Under the pieces are notes generated by a model. That model saw only the letters and a list, made by a program, of their open reading frames with translations. It was not told the DNA's origin and did no database searches. A DNA stretch of 37,851 nucleotides from an uncultured Methanobrevibacter sp. Its GTDB lineage: Archaea > Methanobacteriota > Methanobacteria > Methanobacteriales > Methanobacteriaceae. The stretch covers positions 1-37,851 of the forward strand of contig NZ_CAJOKH010000017.1 of assembly GCF_905235195.1 (NCBI RefSeq). Direction: 5' to 3'. A program made the position numbers and the translations under genes. Shown here piece by piece: positions 16,160-24,974 of the stretch (position 1 is the first letter of the stretch; each line of letters opens with the position of its first letter).

Positions 16160-17167
16160 TTAAATAAGATTATCTACAATACGGCCTTTTCTAGATTTAA
16201 CAATAACATTAGCATTTGCTTTAGGTAAAACAACTAAATCCTGAGCTTTAAATGGACCATAAACTTTTTCATCAACACCAATGATTTGATTAAAATCTTT
16301 AAAAACTATCACTAATGTATTCTCTTCAAGATTTTTATTATTTGCCTTTGTATCTAGAAAGTCTTCTTCTTTTAAATCAACAAATTGCTCATCAACAGAC
16401 TGAAGAATATTATTCAATTGATCATTTTTATTAGATTGTGATGAAACAATATTTCTTGAATTGATAGATTCATTTTTAGAACTTTGATTAGATTTAACTT
16501 TAGAATCCTGATTTTGACTCTGACTTTGAGTTTTAGATTCTTTATTATCAATTTGATTTTTTTTAAAAATTTCATTTTGATTATGGGAATTTTCCATATT
16601 TTTAATATTAGATTTTGACACTTGCCTTTCAATAGATTCTCTTTTCTCATCATCTAAAATTTGAGCATTAGAGATTTTATTAAGTCTATTAATTACCTGA
16701 TCTTCATAATCATCTGCTATTTTATCCTCAGTTATTTCATCTCTTTTAGCAGACTGCAAATCTTCATCGTCTCTAATATCATGAGAAATATTATGCCGAT
16801 AATTTTTAAAATTATCTATTAATATATAGTATAATTTTTCCTCCTCAGGTGTTAAATTTAAAGGAGTAGTGTCAACTAAATCAAATTCTGCTTTACCTTT
16901 AAATAAATGATAAGATTTGTGGATATTTCTAATTGCCGCATCAGCAATTTTGTGTTCACGTCTTTCACATATTTCAGTTGCAATTCTTTGAGTATCTTTT
17001 AAAAGATAATTCTCTTTTGAAAATGGATCCCTACCTGCATTTTCTCTTAAATCATGAAGATAAGAATAAACTTGATGATAGAAATTATTGTCTACCTTAG
17101 CAAGTGAACTAGGATTACCCCTTTCCTTTTTTTGAATCTTACGTAATTCTTGAAAAAATTCAACCAC
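16160..17167 (-). CDS. GINS complex subunit (Gins51-like)
   Basis: GINS joins MCM helicase and the GAN/Cdc45-like nuclease at the replication fork. The N-terminal helical A domain (about residues 1-140) has FFQELRKIQKKER, NFYHQVYSYLHDLRE and LTPEEEKLYYILIDNFK. The C-terminal B domain (last 50 residues) has IVFKDFNQIIGVDEKVYGPF and DLVVLPKANANVIV. The A-then-B order is that of Gins51. The domains are joined by about 130 residues rich in Asn, Ser, Gln and Lys, much longer than in most archaea. I prefer the GTG at 17167 because GTGAG lies 9 bases upstream; the TTG at 17176 abuts that site. It follows pcn by 117 bases on the same strand. Confidence 0.85.
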   Translation of the reverse strand: MVEFFQELRKIQKKERGNPSSLAKVDNNFYHQVYSYLHDLRENAGRDPFSKENYLLKDTQRIATEICERREHKIADAAIRNIHKSYHLFKGKAEFDLVDTTPLNLTPEEEKLYYILIDNFKNYRHNISHDIRDDEDLQSAKRDEITEDKIADDYEDQVINRLNKISNAQILDDEKRESIERQVSKSNIKNMENSHNQNEIFKKNQIDNKESKTQSQSQNQDSKVKSNQSSKNESINSRNIVSSQSNKNDQLNNILQSVDEQFVDLKEEDFLDTKANNKNLEENTLVIVFKDFNQIIGVDEKVYGPFKAQDLVVLPKANANVIVKSRKGRIVDNLI

Positions 17168-17284
17168 AATTAACAACTCACAAATCTAAAAACTAGATAT
17201 TTATTAAACCAGATAAAAATTAATTAAAATGAATGAATAAAAATAATTTATTAAAAAATAAAAATTAAAATAAAAAGAATCTGA

Positions 17285-18019
17285 TTATTCATCAGATTCA
17301 ATACGTGGAGCAAGCATAAACCTAAGTTCCCCATCTTCAGAAACCATTTTAAGAGATAAACCTAAAGGCATGTCATCTCCTAAACTAATAGTTGCAATAT
17401 CTGAAAATTTATCAGCTTTAAGCATTTCTCTAATTTTTTCTAATGAGAAAACAGATGATGCCTCAGTTTCTATTTTTTCTCCATGTATATATTCAATATT
17501 TGCATCTCCAAATTCACCTTCAGCAGCTGCTTTAAAGACATCTCCATTAACCATTAATGTTATTTTATCTGAGAAAATATCAATATCATTAATAGAATCT
17601 TTTAAAAGTGCAAATGGAATATCAAATTGAGTAGGATAAGTTAATGGAGGTGGAGAAGGAGAATCATATTCAATATCAATAAGACGTATTTTAAATTTCC
17701 TTTTAGCTTCACCTTCAAAGATAATAATAAGATTACCTTCATCTAAAGATAAAATTACCCTATCGTTAGATTTGGATCGTTTTAAAACTTTCATTAATTC
17801 ATCAGTATCAATGTTAATTTGATGAGGTTCATCACAAACAAATTCATCAAATAAACTTGCTTTAAGTTCTAAATGTACAAAAGTTATATGACTTCTATCA
17901 AGAGCATTTAACCTGACACCTTCACTATCAGTTTGTAATTGTACTTCATCGACAATGGATGAAATTGCATCAAAACTTGTTTTTAAAATTCCAGGGTCAC
18001 TTAATTCTGCTTTAAACAT
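17285..18019 (-). CDS. pcn: DNA polymerase sliding clamp (PCNA)
   Basis: PCNA is the homotrimeric ring that tethers DNA polymerase, Fen1, ligase and repair nucleases to DNA. The 244 residues include [16 protein letters not shown], the family signature near the N-terminus, an interdomain region with [10 protein letters not shown], and a C-terminal [10 protein letters not shown] segment, which contributes to the PIP-box partner site. AGGGG lies 8 bases upstream of the ATG. It precedes the GINS gene on the same strand, and endonuclease Q, a known PCNA partner in archaea, is close by. Confidence 0.97.
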   Translation of the reverse strand: MFKAELSDPGILKTSFDAISSIVDEVQLQTDSEGVRLNALDRSHITFVHLELKASLFDEFVCDEPHQINIDTDELMKVLKRSKSNDRVILSLDEGNLIIIFEGEAKRKFKIRLIDIEYDSPSPPPLTYPTQFDIPFALLKDSINDIDIFSDKITLMVNGDVFKAAAEGEFGDANIEYIHGEKIETEASSVFSLEKIREMLKADKFSDIATISLGDDMPLGLSLKMVSEDGELRFMLAPRIESDE

Positions 18020-18395
18020 TCAATCTACCCCTATAAAGTATTTAAATTAATTTTAATAATATTAATTAAACTTTATAGTAATTTATAAAAAATTAAATAT
18101 TATATATAATTTATAATTTTATCATTTATAAATTTTATATAATTTATAAGATTTCGAAAAAATTTTAAGATTTCACAAAGTCTTAAGATTTCACAAAAAA
18201 AAGATTTTCAAATAAAAATTAAAAAGGGTCTTTACCAATTATATTTTTTAAATAAATTATTTCTTTATTTTAAAATAATGAATTAGAGAGATTTTAAAAA
18301 AAAATTTTAAACCTTATAAACATCTAAACAATGAAAAAATTGTAGTAATTTAATTATTAAATTAGATAAAAATAAAAATATATTTTTAAAGAATA
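18020..18395. other. Intergenic region upstream of pcn
   Basis: It should contain the pcn promoter (several A+T-rich TATA-like stretches at 18060-18130 on the minus strand). Three iterations of TAAGATTTC occur at 18147-18197. The rest is A+T-rich with no gene. Confidence 0.4.
18147..18197. repeat. Iterated TAAGATTTC repeats upstream of pcn
   Basis: TAAGATTTC occurs at 18147, 18166 and 18184, spaced 19 and 18 bases; the last two copies extend to TTAAGATTTCACAAA. They are about 130-180 bases upstream of the pcn start. Regular spacing near two helical turns could suit a protein-binding site, but chance in A+T-rich DNA cannot be excluded. Confidence 0.4.
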
Positions 18396-19177
18396 TTAAT
18401 CCTTTTGTTCAGGAAGGGATTTATCTTTTATTTTAGAATATATTGCACCAATACCTAAATATTGAGTTACAAACATTAAACAACTAAAAAGAGTTCACCA
18501 ATAGTATTAATCCATAGATTAAATAATTCTATTGAACCTAAATATCCCCAAATTACAATTGCAATAGTAATAGATGTAATATCTATAGTATAATTTTTCC
18601 ATCATAAAAGAGATATACTGTTATAAACCGAAGCTAGATTAAAGGATGTAAATAAACTTTTTGTGTCTGCTAGTTTAGCAGAGCTGTTTCTCCGAAAAAT
18701 GTAGTAATATAAAATATAATAGCACTTAAAGAAAAAAATGATAAAGCATTTTCATGATTAGTATGAACTAAAATATGGAAATTATCAGGAAAATCCAGCA
18801 AAAAATCCTTTAAGTCAAATAAAGAAAATCATACATGTAAGCAATATAATTTAAAACATAAAATTGAATGGTAAAGTAGACCATATAAACAATAGTACCT
18901 TTAATTCCTAAAATTATAATTTCTTTAGGTATTAACTTTGGTAATCTATAGCCATGATTTATCCTATCACAAGTAATTGACAATCCATAACCAGTTATAA
19001 AAATTGCTACAATTATCTGTATCATCCATGATTCAATAAATTCAAACCCGCTGCCTTTAAGATTTGAAGAAAAATCTGAAAAATAATTTAGTAAAAATAT
19101 TAATATAAGTACTAATAAAAAAATGGTGGGCTATAAGTACAATACTTCCAAACTTTTTTTAATTTATTAATCGGCAT
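18396..19177 (-). pseudogene. DUF4013-type membrane protein, multiply broken
   Basis: The gene started at ATG 19177 (MPINKLKKVWKY, with GAGG 8 bases upstream) and ended at 18396 (KIKDKSLPEQKD). The pieces together make a multi-helix membrane protein of about 255 residues. Segments such as GYGLSITCDRINHGYRLP and ALSFFSLSAIIFYITTFFGE resemble the DUF4013 family that is abundant in Methanobrevibacter. I count about five lesions: frameshifts near 19120-19130, 18815-18825, about 18683 and about 18495, and an in-frame TGA near 18605. Only the 18810-19025 segment remains a long frame. The gene is dead, and it lies between the acidic membrane protein and pcn. The family assignment is from memory of its motifs. 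Confidence 0.7.
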
Positions 19178-19392
19178 CTATTATCCTCTACTACTAATTA
19201 ATATTATTAAATATAAAAACTTATTTTAAAAATGAGTTTAAAAAAAAATAATTTCTTATGAATTATATTAAAAATTAGAAATTATAAAAAATTATAAAAT
19301 TTCCTAAAACTATTAAAGTTGATGAAAATAAATTTATAAAAATCACAGTTAATTTAAAAAATAGAAAAATGAAATATGAAAAATAAATAATA

Positions 19393-20448
19393 TTATTTTA
19401 AATCATCATCTTTTTCTCTAGGAGCTTTAATAGTGATTTTATAATCATTATCTGAATAATCAGCAACTAATTTAGAATCAAAGGCACCTTTAAAATCTCC
19501 ATCATCAAAATCAGATTTTATAGAATCAATATTATCATTTAATTCATCATCTAATTGGGAGAATGATTCATCTTCATCAATTTCTTCATCTTGAGCATCA
19601 ATATTATTAATTGATTGAGCTAAATTATCAAATGGAGTTTTAAATGAAACAAGTTTTCTTAAGGAGAATAATAAACATATTAATCCAATAAATATTAATA
19701 GAATTGCAACACCCATATATTCGCCTGAAGCCACACTATCAATTACCCTAGCAGACCTTCCAAAAATATGATTAATCCCTATGGAAATTGTAACAATACC
19801 TACAATTACTCCAATAATAGGAATTACACGTGACTTTGATTTTTTATTTATTGAAATATCCTCTTCATCATCCTCTAACAATTCATCATCATTTTTACTT
19901 ATATTTAAAGCTGATTTAAATATAGATTTAGATTTAAAAACATCTAAATCTTCATTTAAATCTTCTTCATCTATTTTGTCCATATCATCATCTTTATCAT
20001 TATTTGAATCTGAAGTTTTTTGATCAAAAACATCATCAACATTATTTAAAATATTATCTTCAAATGATTGTGAAGAATATTCATTGACAGTAAAAGACAT
20101 CTCTTCTTCTTTAATTTCTAACTTATCAAAACTAAGTTTTTCTGCATCTTCATCATCAATAACAGAGGTTGAATTAATAATATCATCACTTTCAATATTT
20201 TTTGCACTTGGTTCAAAATCATCTAGTTTCGAACTAATATTTTCAGGAGTTTCCACTTCCCCCTTATCAATTGAACTAGAATCCTCAACAATTTCATAAG
20301 TTGAAGAATCTTCATCCAAATTAGAAACCTCATCAACTTCATAAACAGAAGAATCCTCATCTAAATTAGAATCCTTCACAGTTTTCATAATACTTTTAAG
20401 GTTTTTAATAGATTCATCATATTTTGATTCATTGTCTTGATTTGGCAT
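19393..20448 (-). CDS. Acidic two-TM membrane protein (351 aa), unknown function
   Basis: I do not recognise a family. About 200 N-terminal residues are rich in Asp, Glu and Ser and probably disordered. They include a 15-residue direct repeat starting at residue 29 (LDEDSSVYEVDEVSN, then LDEDSSTYEIVEDSS). Two hydrophobic helices follow (about 208-229 and 245-264), then another acidic tail that ends in ITIKAPREKDDDLK. Both long tails are therefore on the same side, most likely the cytoplasm. GAGGAT lies about 8 bases before the ATG, and the gene starts 23 bases after TFS, so the two are probably one operon. The pairing with a transcription factor does not reveal a function. Confidence 0.7.
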   Translation of the reverse strand: MPNQDNESKYDESIKNLKSIMKTVKDSNLDEDSSVYEVDEVSNLDEDSSTYEIVEDSSSIDKGEVETPENISSKLDDFEPSAKNIESDDIINSTSVIDDEDAEKLSFDKLEIKEEEMSFTVNEYSSQSFEDNILNNVDDVFDQKTSDSNNDKDDDMDKIDEEDLNEDLDVFKSKSIFKSALNISKNDDELLEDDEEDISINKKSKSRVIPIIGVIVGIVTISIGINHIFGRSARVIDSVASGEYMGVAILLIFIGLICLLFSLRKLVSFKTPFDNLAQSINNIDAQDEEIDEDESFSQLDDELNDNIDSIKSDFDDGDFKGAFDSKLVADYSDNDYKITIKAPREKDDDLK

Positions 20449-20471
20449 ATAAAAATCCTCACATTATGTAA

Positions 20472-20789
20472 TTAATCATATTCTCTCCAAGTATATTTAC
20501 ATTCAGTACATTTAAAAAATCTAGTTGGAGCTTCATCAGCACTACGAGTTTGTAAAAGCCACCAAAATGCTTTTGTATTGCCACATTCAGGACAAACTGC
20601 TTTAGTAGTAGGAAGAGTTTCAACATCCTCCCCTTTCATAATAATATTATCTTTAGCTTGTATTTTTTCAGAAACGGCATATTCACTTGATTGTTCAGCA
20701 GATAAATCTTTTTCAAACCCACATGAACCACATTTAATTTTATCACCATTAGGAAGTAACATACCTCCACATTTAGGACAAAATTCCAT
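20472..20789 (-). CDS. tfs: Transcription factor S (TFS)
   Basis: TFS is the archaeal counterpart of TFIIS and RpoM. It rescues backtracked RNA polymerase by stimulating RNA cleavage in the active site. The 105 residues hold an N-terminal zinc ribbon (CPKCGG, CGSCGF) and a C-terminal one ([14 protein letters not shown]). The acidic pair DE in [13 protein letters not shown] inserts into the polymerase. GGAGG lies 6 bases before the ATG. It is the first gene of a unit with the acidic membrane protein. Confidence 0.96.
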   Translation of the reverse strand: MEFCPKCGGMLLPNGDKIKCGSCGFEKDLSAEQSSEYAVSEKIQAKDNIIMKGEDVETLPTTKAVCPECGNTKAFWWLLQTRSADEAPTRFFKCTECKYTWREYD

Positions 20790-21183
20790 TTTTAACCTCC
20801 ATCAATACAATAATTAATAATTTAGATAAGTGTATAAATTTAAAAATTTAAAAAAAAATTTTCAAATTAAATTATTAAAATAATTATCATAAAAGATAAT
20901 TGAAATTTTAACATTAAACTAATGAATATATTTTTATTGAAAAATATAATATTAAAATTTACTAATTAAAGATATATAAGTTTAAAATTACAGTAAAAAT
21001 TTAATTGAATTATAAGTTTATATTTAATTTATACATAATATAGTATAAAAACTTTTAAGAAAATTTATTATAAAAATAATAAAATTATTTAAAAATATAG
21101 CTTTTAGTAATAATTCAAATATAAAATTTTATAAATATCGTAAAAATAAAATTAATAAAACCATAGAAATCTTATAAAAAACA
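20790..21183. other. Intergenic region between TFS and the Nudix gene
   Basis: This 390-base gap is A+T-rich with no open frame. It should carry the TFS promoter (minus strand). A TATA-like TTTATATT occurs near 21006-21013, but on the plus strand where it would serve no known gene. Nothing else stands out. Confidence 0.4.
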
Positions 21184-21594
21184 TTATAAACTCATATAAA
21201 TATCTTTTAAAATATCATTATGGTCAAAAGCTAAATCTGTATTAAATGCTTCATCAAATGTAAATATTTTTATTTCCTTTGCATCATCATCTGCTTTTCT
21301 ATCTGCAAAATTACCTTTTGCTAAAAATACAATTGAAACTGTATGTCCTCGAGGATCACGGTTAGCTTTTGAATATACACCAAATAATTTAGATAATTCA
21401 ACATCTATACTTGTTTCTTCTTTTGCTTCCCTAAGGGCTGCATCTTCAACACATTCACCATAATCAACAAATCCTCCTGGAAAAGCCCAATAATCTTTAA
21501 AAGGATCGTTTTTACGTTTAATAAGCAAAAATTCTTTTTTATCATTGCAAATAAAAATATCTACTGTTAGAGAAGGTTTTTTATATTCTTCCAT
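21184..21594 (-). CDS. Nudix hydrolase
   Basis: This enzyme hydrolyses a nucleoside diphosphate linked to another group. The Nudix box is clear: GGFVDYGECVEDAALREA followed by KEETSID, matching Gx5Ex7REUxEExGU except that serine replaces the second-to-last glycine. The family members closest in appearance are ADP-ribose pyrophosphatases and 8-oxo-dGTP or MutT-like enzymes; the substrate cannot be told from the sequence. The start at 21594 (MEEYKKPSLTVDIFI) has GTGAG just upstream; the in-frame ATG at 21609 has no ribosome site. It is not normally part of this conserved cluster and may be a local insertion. Confidence 0.88.
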   Translation of the reverse strand: MEEYKKPSLTVDIFICNDKKEFLLIKRKNDPFKDYWAFPGGFVDYGECVEDAALREAKEETSIDVELSKLFGVYSKANRDPRGHTVSIVFLAKGNFADRKADDDAKEIKIFTFDEAFNTDLAFDHNDILKDIYMSL

Positions 21595-21721
21595 ATACTC
21601 ACTACCCATTAAGGCATATATAATTAAAAAGTCAATGAAAAAATAAAATAAAATTAAAATAAAAATAGTAGAATTCTTATATTTATAAGAAACAATGAAA
21701 TAATTTTAATAAACAAAAAAA

Positions 21722-21994
21722 TCAAATTTCTTCAATTAATGATTTAAATTCTTCAGTTTCTTCTTTAAGAGTTTTAGCAGCTTTATGAAGTGAATTTTTT
21801 GCATTTTTTTTCTGTTTAGTTTTGATAGTCATAGTTGGCTCCCCAATTAAAGGATGATCTATTCCATAAACAGCATATTGAACATCATCATCTTCCATGA
21901 GAATTTTTCTTAAAGCATTACAAAGACCATGTTTTTCTCCATGAAGAACAATTTCCAATTCTAATTTTTTATCAGTTAATACTTCTATATCCAT
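21722..21994 (-). CDS. rpoL: DNA-directed RNA polymerase subunit L
   Basis: RpoL corresponds to eukaryotic Rpb11 and the N-terminal domain of bacterial alpha. It pairs with RpoD in the assembly platform. The 90 residues contain HGEKHGLCNALRKILMED and VYGIDHPLIGEPTM, the family signature, and a charged C-terminal helix. Csl4 lies upstream on the same strand after 166 bases. Confidence 0.95.
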   Translation of the reverse strand: MDIEVLTDKKLELEIVLHGEKHGLCNALRKILMEDDDVQYAVYGIDHPLIGEPTMTIKTKQKKNAKNSLHKAAKTLKEETEEFKSLIEEI

Positions 21995-22160
21995 ATTATC
22001 AATCCAAAAATAATTTTTTTTTTAATAAATCAATGAAAATTAATTAATCTAATTTAAATAAATAAAGAAATTTTAAAATAAAATATATAATCAAATATCT
22101 TAAATAACTAATTAACGAATTAATTATATCTTTAATTTTGAAAATAATTTAAATAAATAA

Positions 22161-22730
22161 TTAGTAAAGATAATTTGTAGATATTTTACGTTTTTCTTTT
22201 TTACCACAAGTAGGGCAAATTAATTCATCTTTCCTGCCAGTAGGTTCAAGATAATCTCTACATCTAGTACACATTGCTTTAACTACACCACACTCATCAT
22301 CTTCAGTGTTTAAATCAATATTTTCACCGGCAATTCTAGAAACTTTACCTCCAACTATATCTCCAATTCTAAAAGCATCAGTTAAACGGTCAAGATAATC
22401 ATTTTTAACTTGAGATACATGAATTGCACCCAAATAAGGTAAAGCTAATTGTCTATCTTCATCTTTTTTAATTTGAACATCTATTAAAGCACGTTGACTA
22501 CGGACATCTGTAATTTGACCATAAACCACATCACCACGTTCAAGTAAAACTGGTGTTCCTGTAAGTGGTGCAACAGAAACCTTTCTAGTTTTTGAATCTA
22601 AAGTTACATTTCCTAAAATAGAAGATTTAATTTGGCCATTATCATCAAAAGTACCTTCTCCCGGTTCATATTGTTCAATAATTCCTAATAAATCACCAGG
22701 CATTACTAAATCTCCTGATTCTAATTTCAT
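22161..22730 (-). CDS. csl4: Exosome complex subunit Csl4
   Basis: Csl4 caps the archaeal RNA exosome and recruits substrates. The 189 residues have an N-terminal domain (GDLVMPGDLLGIIEQYEPGE), a central S1 domain (GDVVYGQITDVRSQRALIDV ... GAIHVSQV) and a C-terminal zinc ribbon (CTRCRDYL, CPTCGKKEK). GAGGTG lies 5 bases before the ATG. It belongs to a conserved group with rpoL and dph2. Confidence 0.95.
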   Translation of the reverse strand: MKLESGDLVMPGDLLGIIEQYEPGEGTFDDNGQIKSSILGNVTLDSKTRKVSVAPLTGTPVLLERGDVVYGQITDVRSQRALIDVQIKKDEDRQLALPYLGAIHVSQVKNDYLDRLTDAFRIGDIVGGKVSRIAGENIDLNTEDDECGVVKAMCTRCRDYLEPTGRKDELICPTCGKKEKRKISTNYLY

Positions 22731-22980
22731 TTATACACCTCATAAAAATAAGAAAAAATTTATGAAAAATATTTTAAAGAAAATATAATTAATTCAATAA
22801 TTAATATTATATATTAGATATTTATTTATAGATTTTTTATAATATAAATATATTTAATTTTTATAAAGTATTATAATATTTTTTATAAATTTAAAAAATA
22901 AAATGAAAGCAGTAAAATTTTAAATAAAATTAATAATTAAAAATCTAAAAATAAATGGTTATAATCAGAACTTATAAAAA

Positions 22981-23997
22981 TTATAGAGAATATTTATACC
23001 TTTCATGGAATAATATTTCATCAAGTTCATAATTTTCCCATTGACGTTTACCTAAAACAATTTCAAGTTCTTTAGGAGTAATAAGTGGTTTTTTATACAT
23101 TTGTGAATCATCAATTGCAATTCTTGGACATGCGGTTACAATAAAACCTTCCAAATCACCATATGGAAGAAGAATATCTGGATTTACCAAGTCGACTAAA
23201 ATAATATATGCTTCCATATTTTCTTTTTCTAAAGTCTTTTTAATTTTTCTTGCATGAGCCAATCTAAATTGACCTTCTTTACTAGAGACTAAAATTCCCC
23301 ATCGTCTAACGGACTGTGATTTAACAATCCTTGCAAATCTAATTCTAAGTATTCTCTCAGCATAATCGGATACATCACGGACTTCACCATTATATGGATC
23401 TACTGCTATAACTGGTGCTTTAGTAAATAAATGTATACCTACAGGATGAAAATTTCCATTACCTATAAACAAATAGACATCACTATCAAGATTTTTAATA
23501 GATGAGAAATTACATCCTAGTACTTGCCCTTTTTTAGTACCTTTAGAGGAAGATGAAATTACAACTTCTTTTCCATTATCTTCTAAAAAATCACTAATCT
23601 CATTTAATAAATGTAAATGTTGAGTTGTAGTTGCAATAGCAATTTTATTATAGTCAGTTAAGAGTTCTAAAGTTTTTTTTAATGATTTTTTTATATCAAT
23701 ATTTGAATAGCTTTCAATAAACATTACAGGAACTTTATAGTTTAATGGTAGGGGAGTATGAGCATAATGAACTATCATATCAACTAAACCATACATCTTA
23801 TCATCACATACATCACAAGCCCCGAAACATGGATCTCCAGAAATGATTACATTGGCCTCGGTTTCTTCTTCTATTATTTTTGCAATAGATGTTGCTTGGA
23901 CTTTTAAACCTTCAGGAAACTGTAAACCTATAGTTTTATAGTTTTTATTCTTTATATGGTTTATTACCTTCTCTGTATCCATATTATATATTGACAT
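22981..23997 (-). CDS. dph2: Diphthamide biosynthesis protein Dph2
   Basis: Dph2 is the [4Fe-4S] enzyme that transfers the 3-amino-3-carboxypropyl group from SAM to a histidine of elongation factor 2, the first step of diphthamide synthesis. The three cluster cysteines are in [11 protein letters not shown] (C61), VLGCNFSS (C162) and [10 protein letters not shown] (C290), spread over three similar domains as in the Pyrococcus enzyme. The 338 residues match the family. There is no obvious Shine-Dalgarno before the ATG at 23997. The phosphoribosyltransferase gene lies 52 bases upstream and may be co-transcribed. Confidence 0.95.
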   Translation of the reverse strand: MSIYNMDTEKVINHIKNKNYKTIGLQFPEGLKVQATSIAKIIEEETEANVIISGDPCFGACDVCDDKMYGLVDMIVHYAHTPLPLNYKVPVMFIESYSNIDIKKSLKKTLELLTDYNKIAIATTTQHLHLLNEISDFLEDNGKEVVISSSSKGTKKGQVLGCNFSSIKNLDSDVYLFIGNGNFHPVGIHLFTKAPVIAVDPYNGEVRDVSDYAERILRIRFARIVKSQSVRRWGILVSSKEGQFRLAHARKIKKTLEKENMEAYIILVDLVNPDILLPYGDLEGFIVTACPRIAIDDSQMYKKPLITPKELEIVLGKRQWENYELDEILFHERYKYSL

Positions 23998-24049
23998 AAT
24001 ATCTTAGTATTTTAAAATTTTTCTAGAAAAAATAAAATAATTTGATAAT

Positions 24050-24619
24050 CTACTCACCAATAACAGAATCAATTACTACCTTACCCCCATCTACATGTAG
24101 TTTAATAATTGAATCTATTTTACAACCTGTTTCATTTTCTACAATAGTTTTACCTTCACCTTTTTCTAAAACTGCAACACAAGTGATAATATTTACACCA
24201 ATTTCTTTTAAAGCATTGATTAAACTAATTAATGTTCCTCCAGTACTTACTACATCATCAATTAATAAAATCCTATCTCCCTCATTTAACCCATTGATAT
24301 ATAAAGTAGAATTACCATAACCAGTTTTTTTATCCACTGAAACTTCATCTGGAAGATTATATTGTCTTTTTCTAATAATTAGAGAAGGAATACCTGTTTC
24401 AATAGAAAGTGCAGTAGCTAATGGTATACCCATAGCTTCAACAGCCACAATTTTATCAACATCTAAATTAAAGTTTTCTTTAATTATTTTAGAAATTTCC
24501 ACTAAAATATCAGGTTCCATCACAGGAATTCCATCAGTTATAGGAGTGATAAAATAATCATAATCCCCTATTTTAACAATTACAGAATCAAGCAATGATT
24601 TTTTCAAATGTTCAAGCAT
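24050..24619 (-). CDS. hpt: Purine (hypoxanthine/guanine) phosphoribosyltransferase
   Basis: This is a type I phosphoribosyltransferase that salvages purine bases with PRPP. The PRPP loop is ILLIDDVVSTGGTL (residues 117-130). VAVEAMGIPLATALS and IRKRQYNLPDE, the flexible-loop region, also match the archaeal Hpt group; adenine-specific relatives are similar, so the preferred base is less certain. I choose the start at 24619 (MLEHLKKSLLDS), which gives 189 residues and the usual N-terminus; the in-frame ATG at 24646 adds nine residues with no ribosome site. It is followed by dph2. Confidence 0.88.
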   Translation of the reverse strand: MLEHLKKSLLDSVIVKIGDYDYFITPITDGIPVMEPDILVEISKIIKENFNLDVDKIVAVEAMGIPLATALSIETGIPSLIIRKRQYNLPDEVSVDKKTGYGNSTLYINGLNEGDRILLIDDVVSTGGTLISLINALKEIGVNIITCVAVLEKGEGKTIVENETGCKIDSIIKLHVDGGKVVIDSVIGE

Positions 24620-24974
24620 AATATCACAACATAATTTAAAATTCAAAAAATATAATATTTTATATTAATTTAAAAAAAATAAAAAATTAATTTATAACAT
24701 ATTATTAATATTGTATTTAATTAATATAATAATGATTATCAAATATAAATATTGACTATATTATAATTATTATATTTTACTTTAATTTAGAAATTTGAAA
24801 ATATAAAATTATTATTAATTAGTTAAAAATAATAATTGATAAACTATTTGATAAACAAAATTAATAATAAAAAAATATAATAATTCTAAAATTGTTTATT
24901 TAATAGATTTATTTCATAAAAAAACTTATATTAAAATTATTTCTTATATAAAACTTGATAAACTGGCTGATAAT
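24620..24974. other. Divergent intergenic region between hpt and SRP54
   Basis: The gap has no gene. It carries the promoters of hpt (minus) and SRP54 (plus). A clear TATA-like CTTATATAAA at 24943-24952 lies about 28 bases before the SRP54 ATG. Confidence 0.5.
24943..24952 (+). promoter_or_regulatory. TATA box of SRP54; probable leaderless mRNA
   Basis: CTTATATAAA is centred about 27 bases before the SRP54 ATG (24975). With normal archaeal spacing, transcription would start at or within a few bases of the ATG. No Shine-Dalgarno is visible, in agreement with leaderless translation. Confidence 0.5.

Noticed and set aside
18810-19025. A 71-residue membrane ORF read as an independent small gene.
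   Set aside because: Sequence on both sides in other frames continues the same membrane protein, so it is a fragment of the DUF4013 pseudogene.
20084-20299. Plus-strand Ser-rich open frames opposite the acidic membrane protein (also 19781-20023).
   Set aside because: Ser-rich shadows are expected opposite Asp/Glu-rich coding; there are no start signals.
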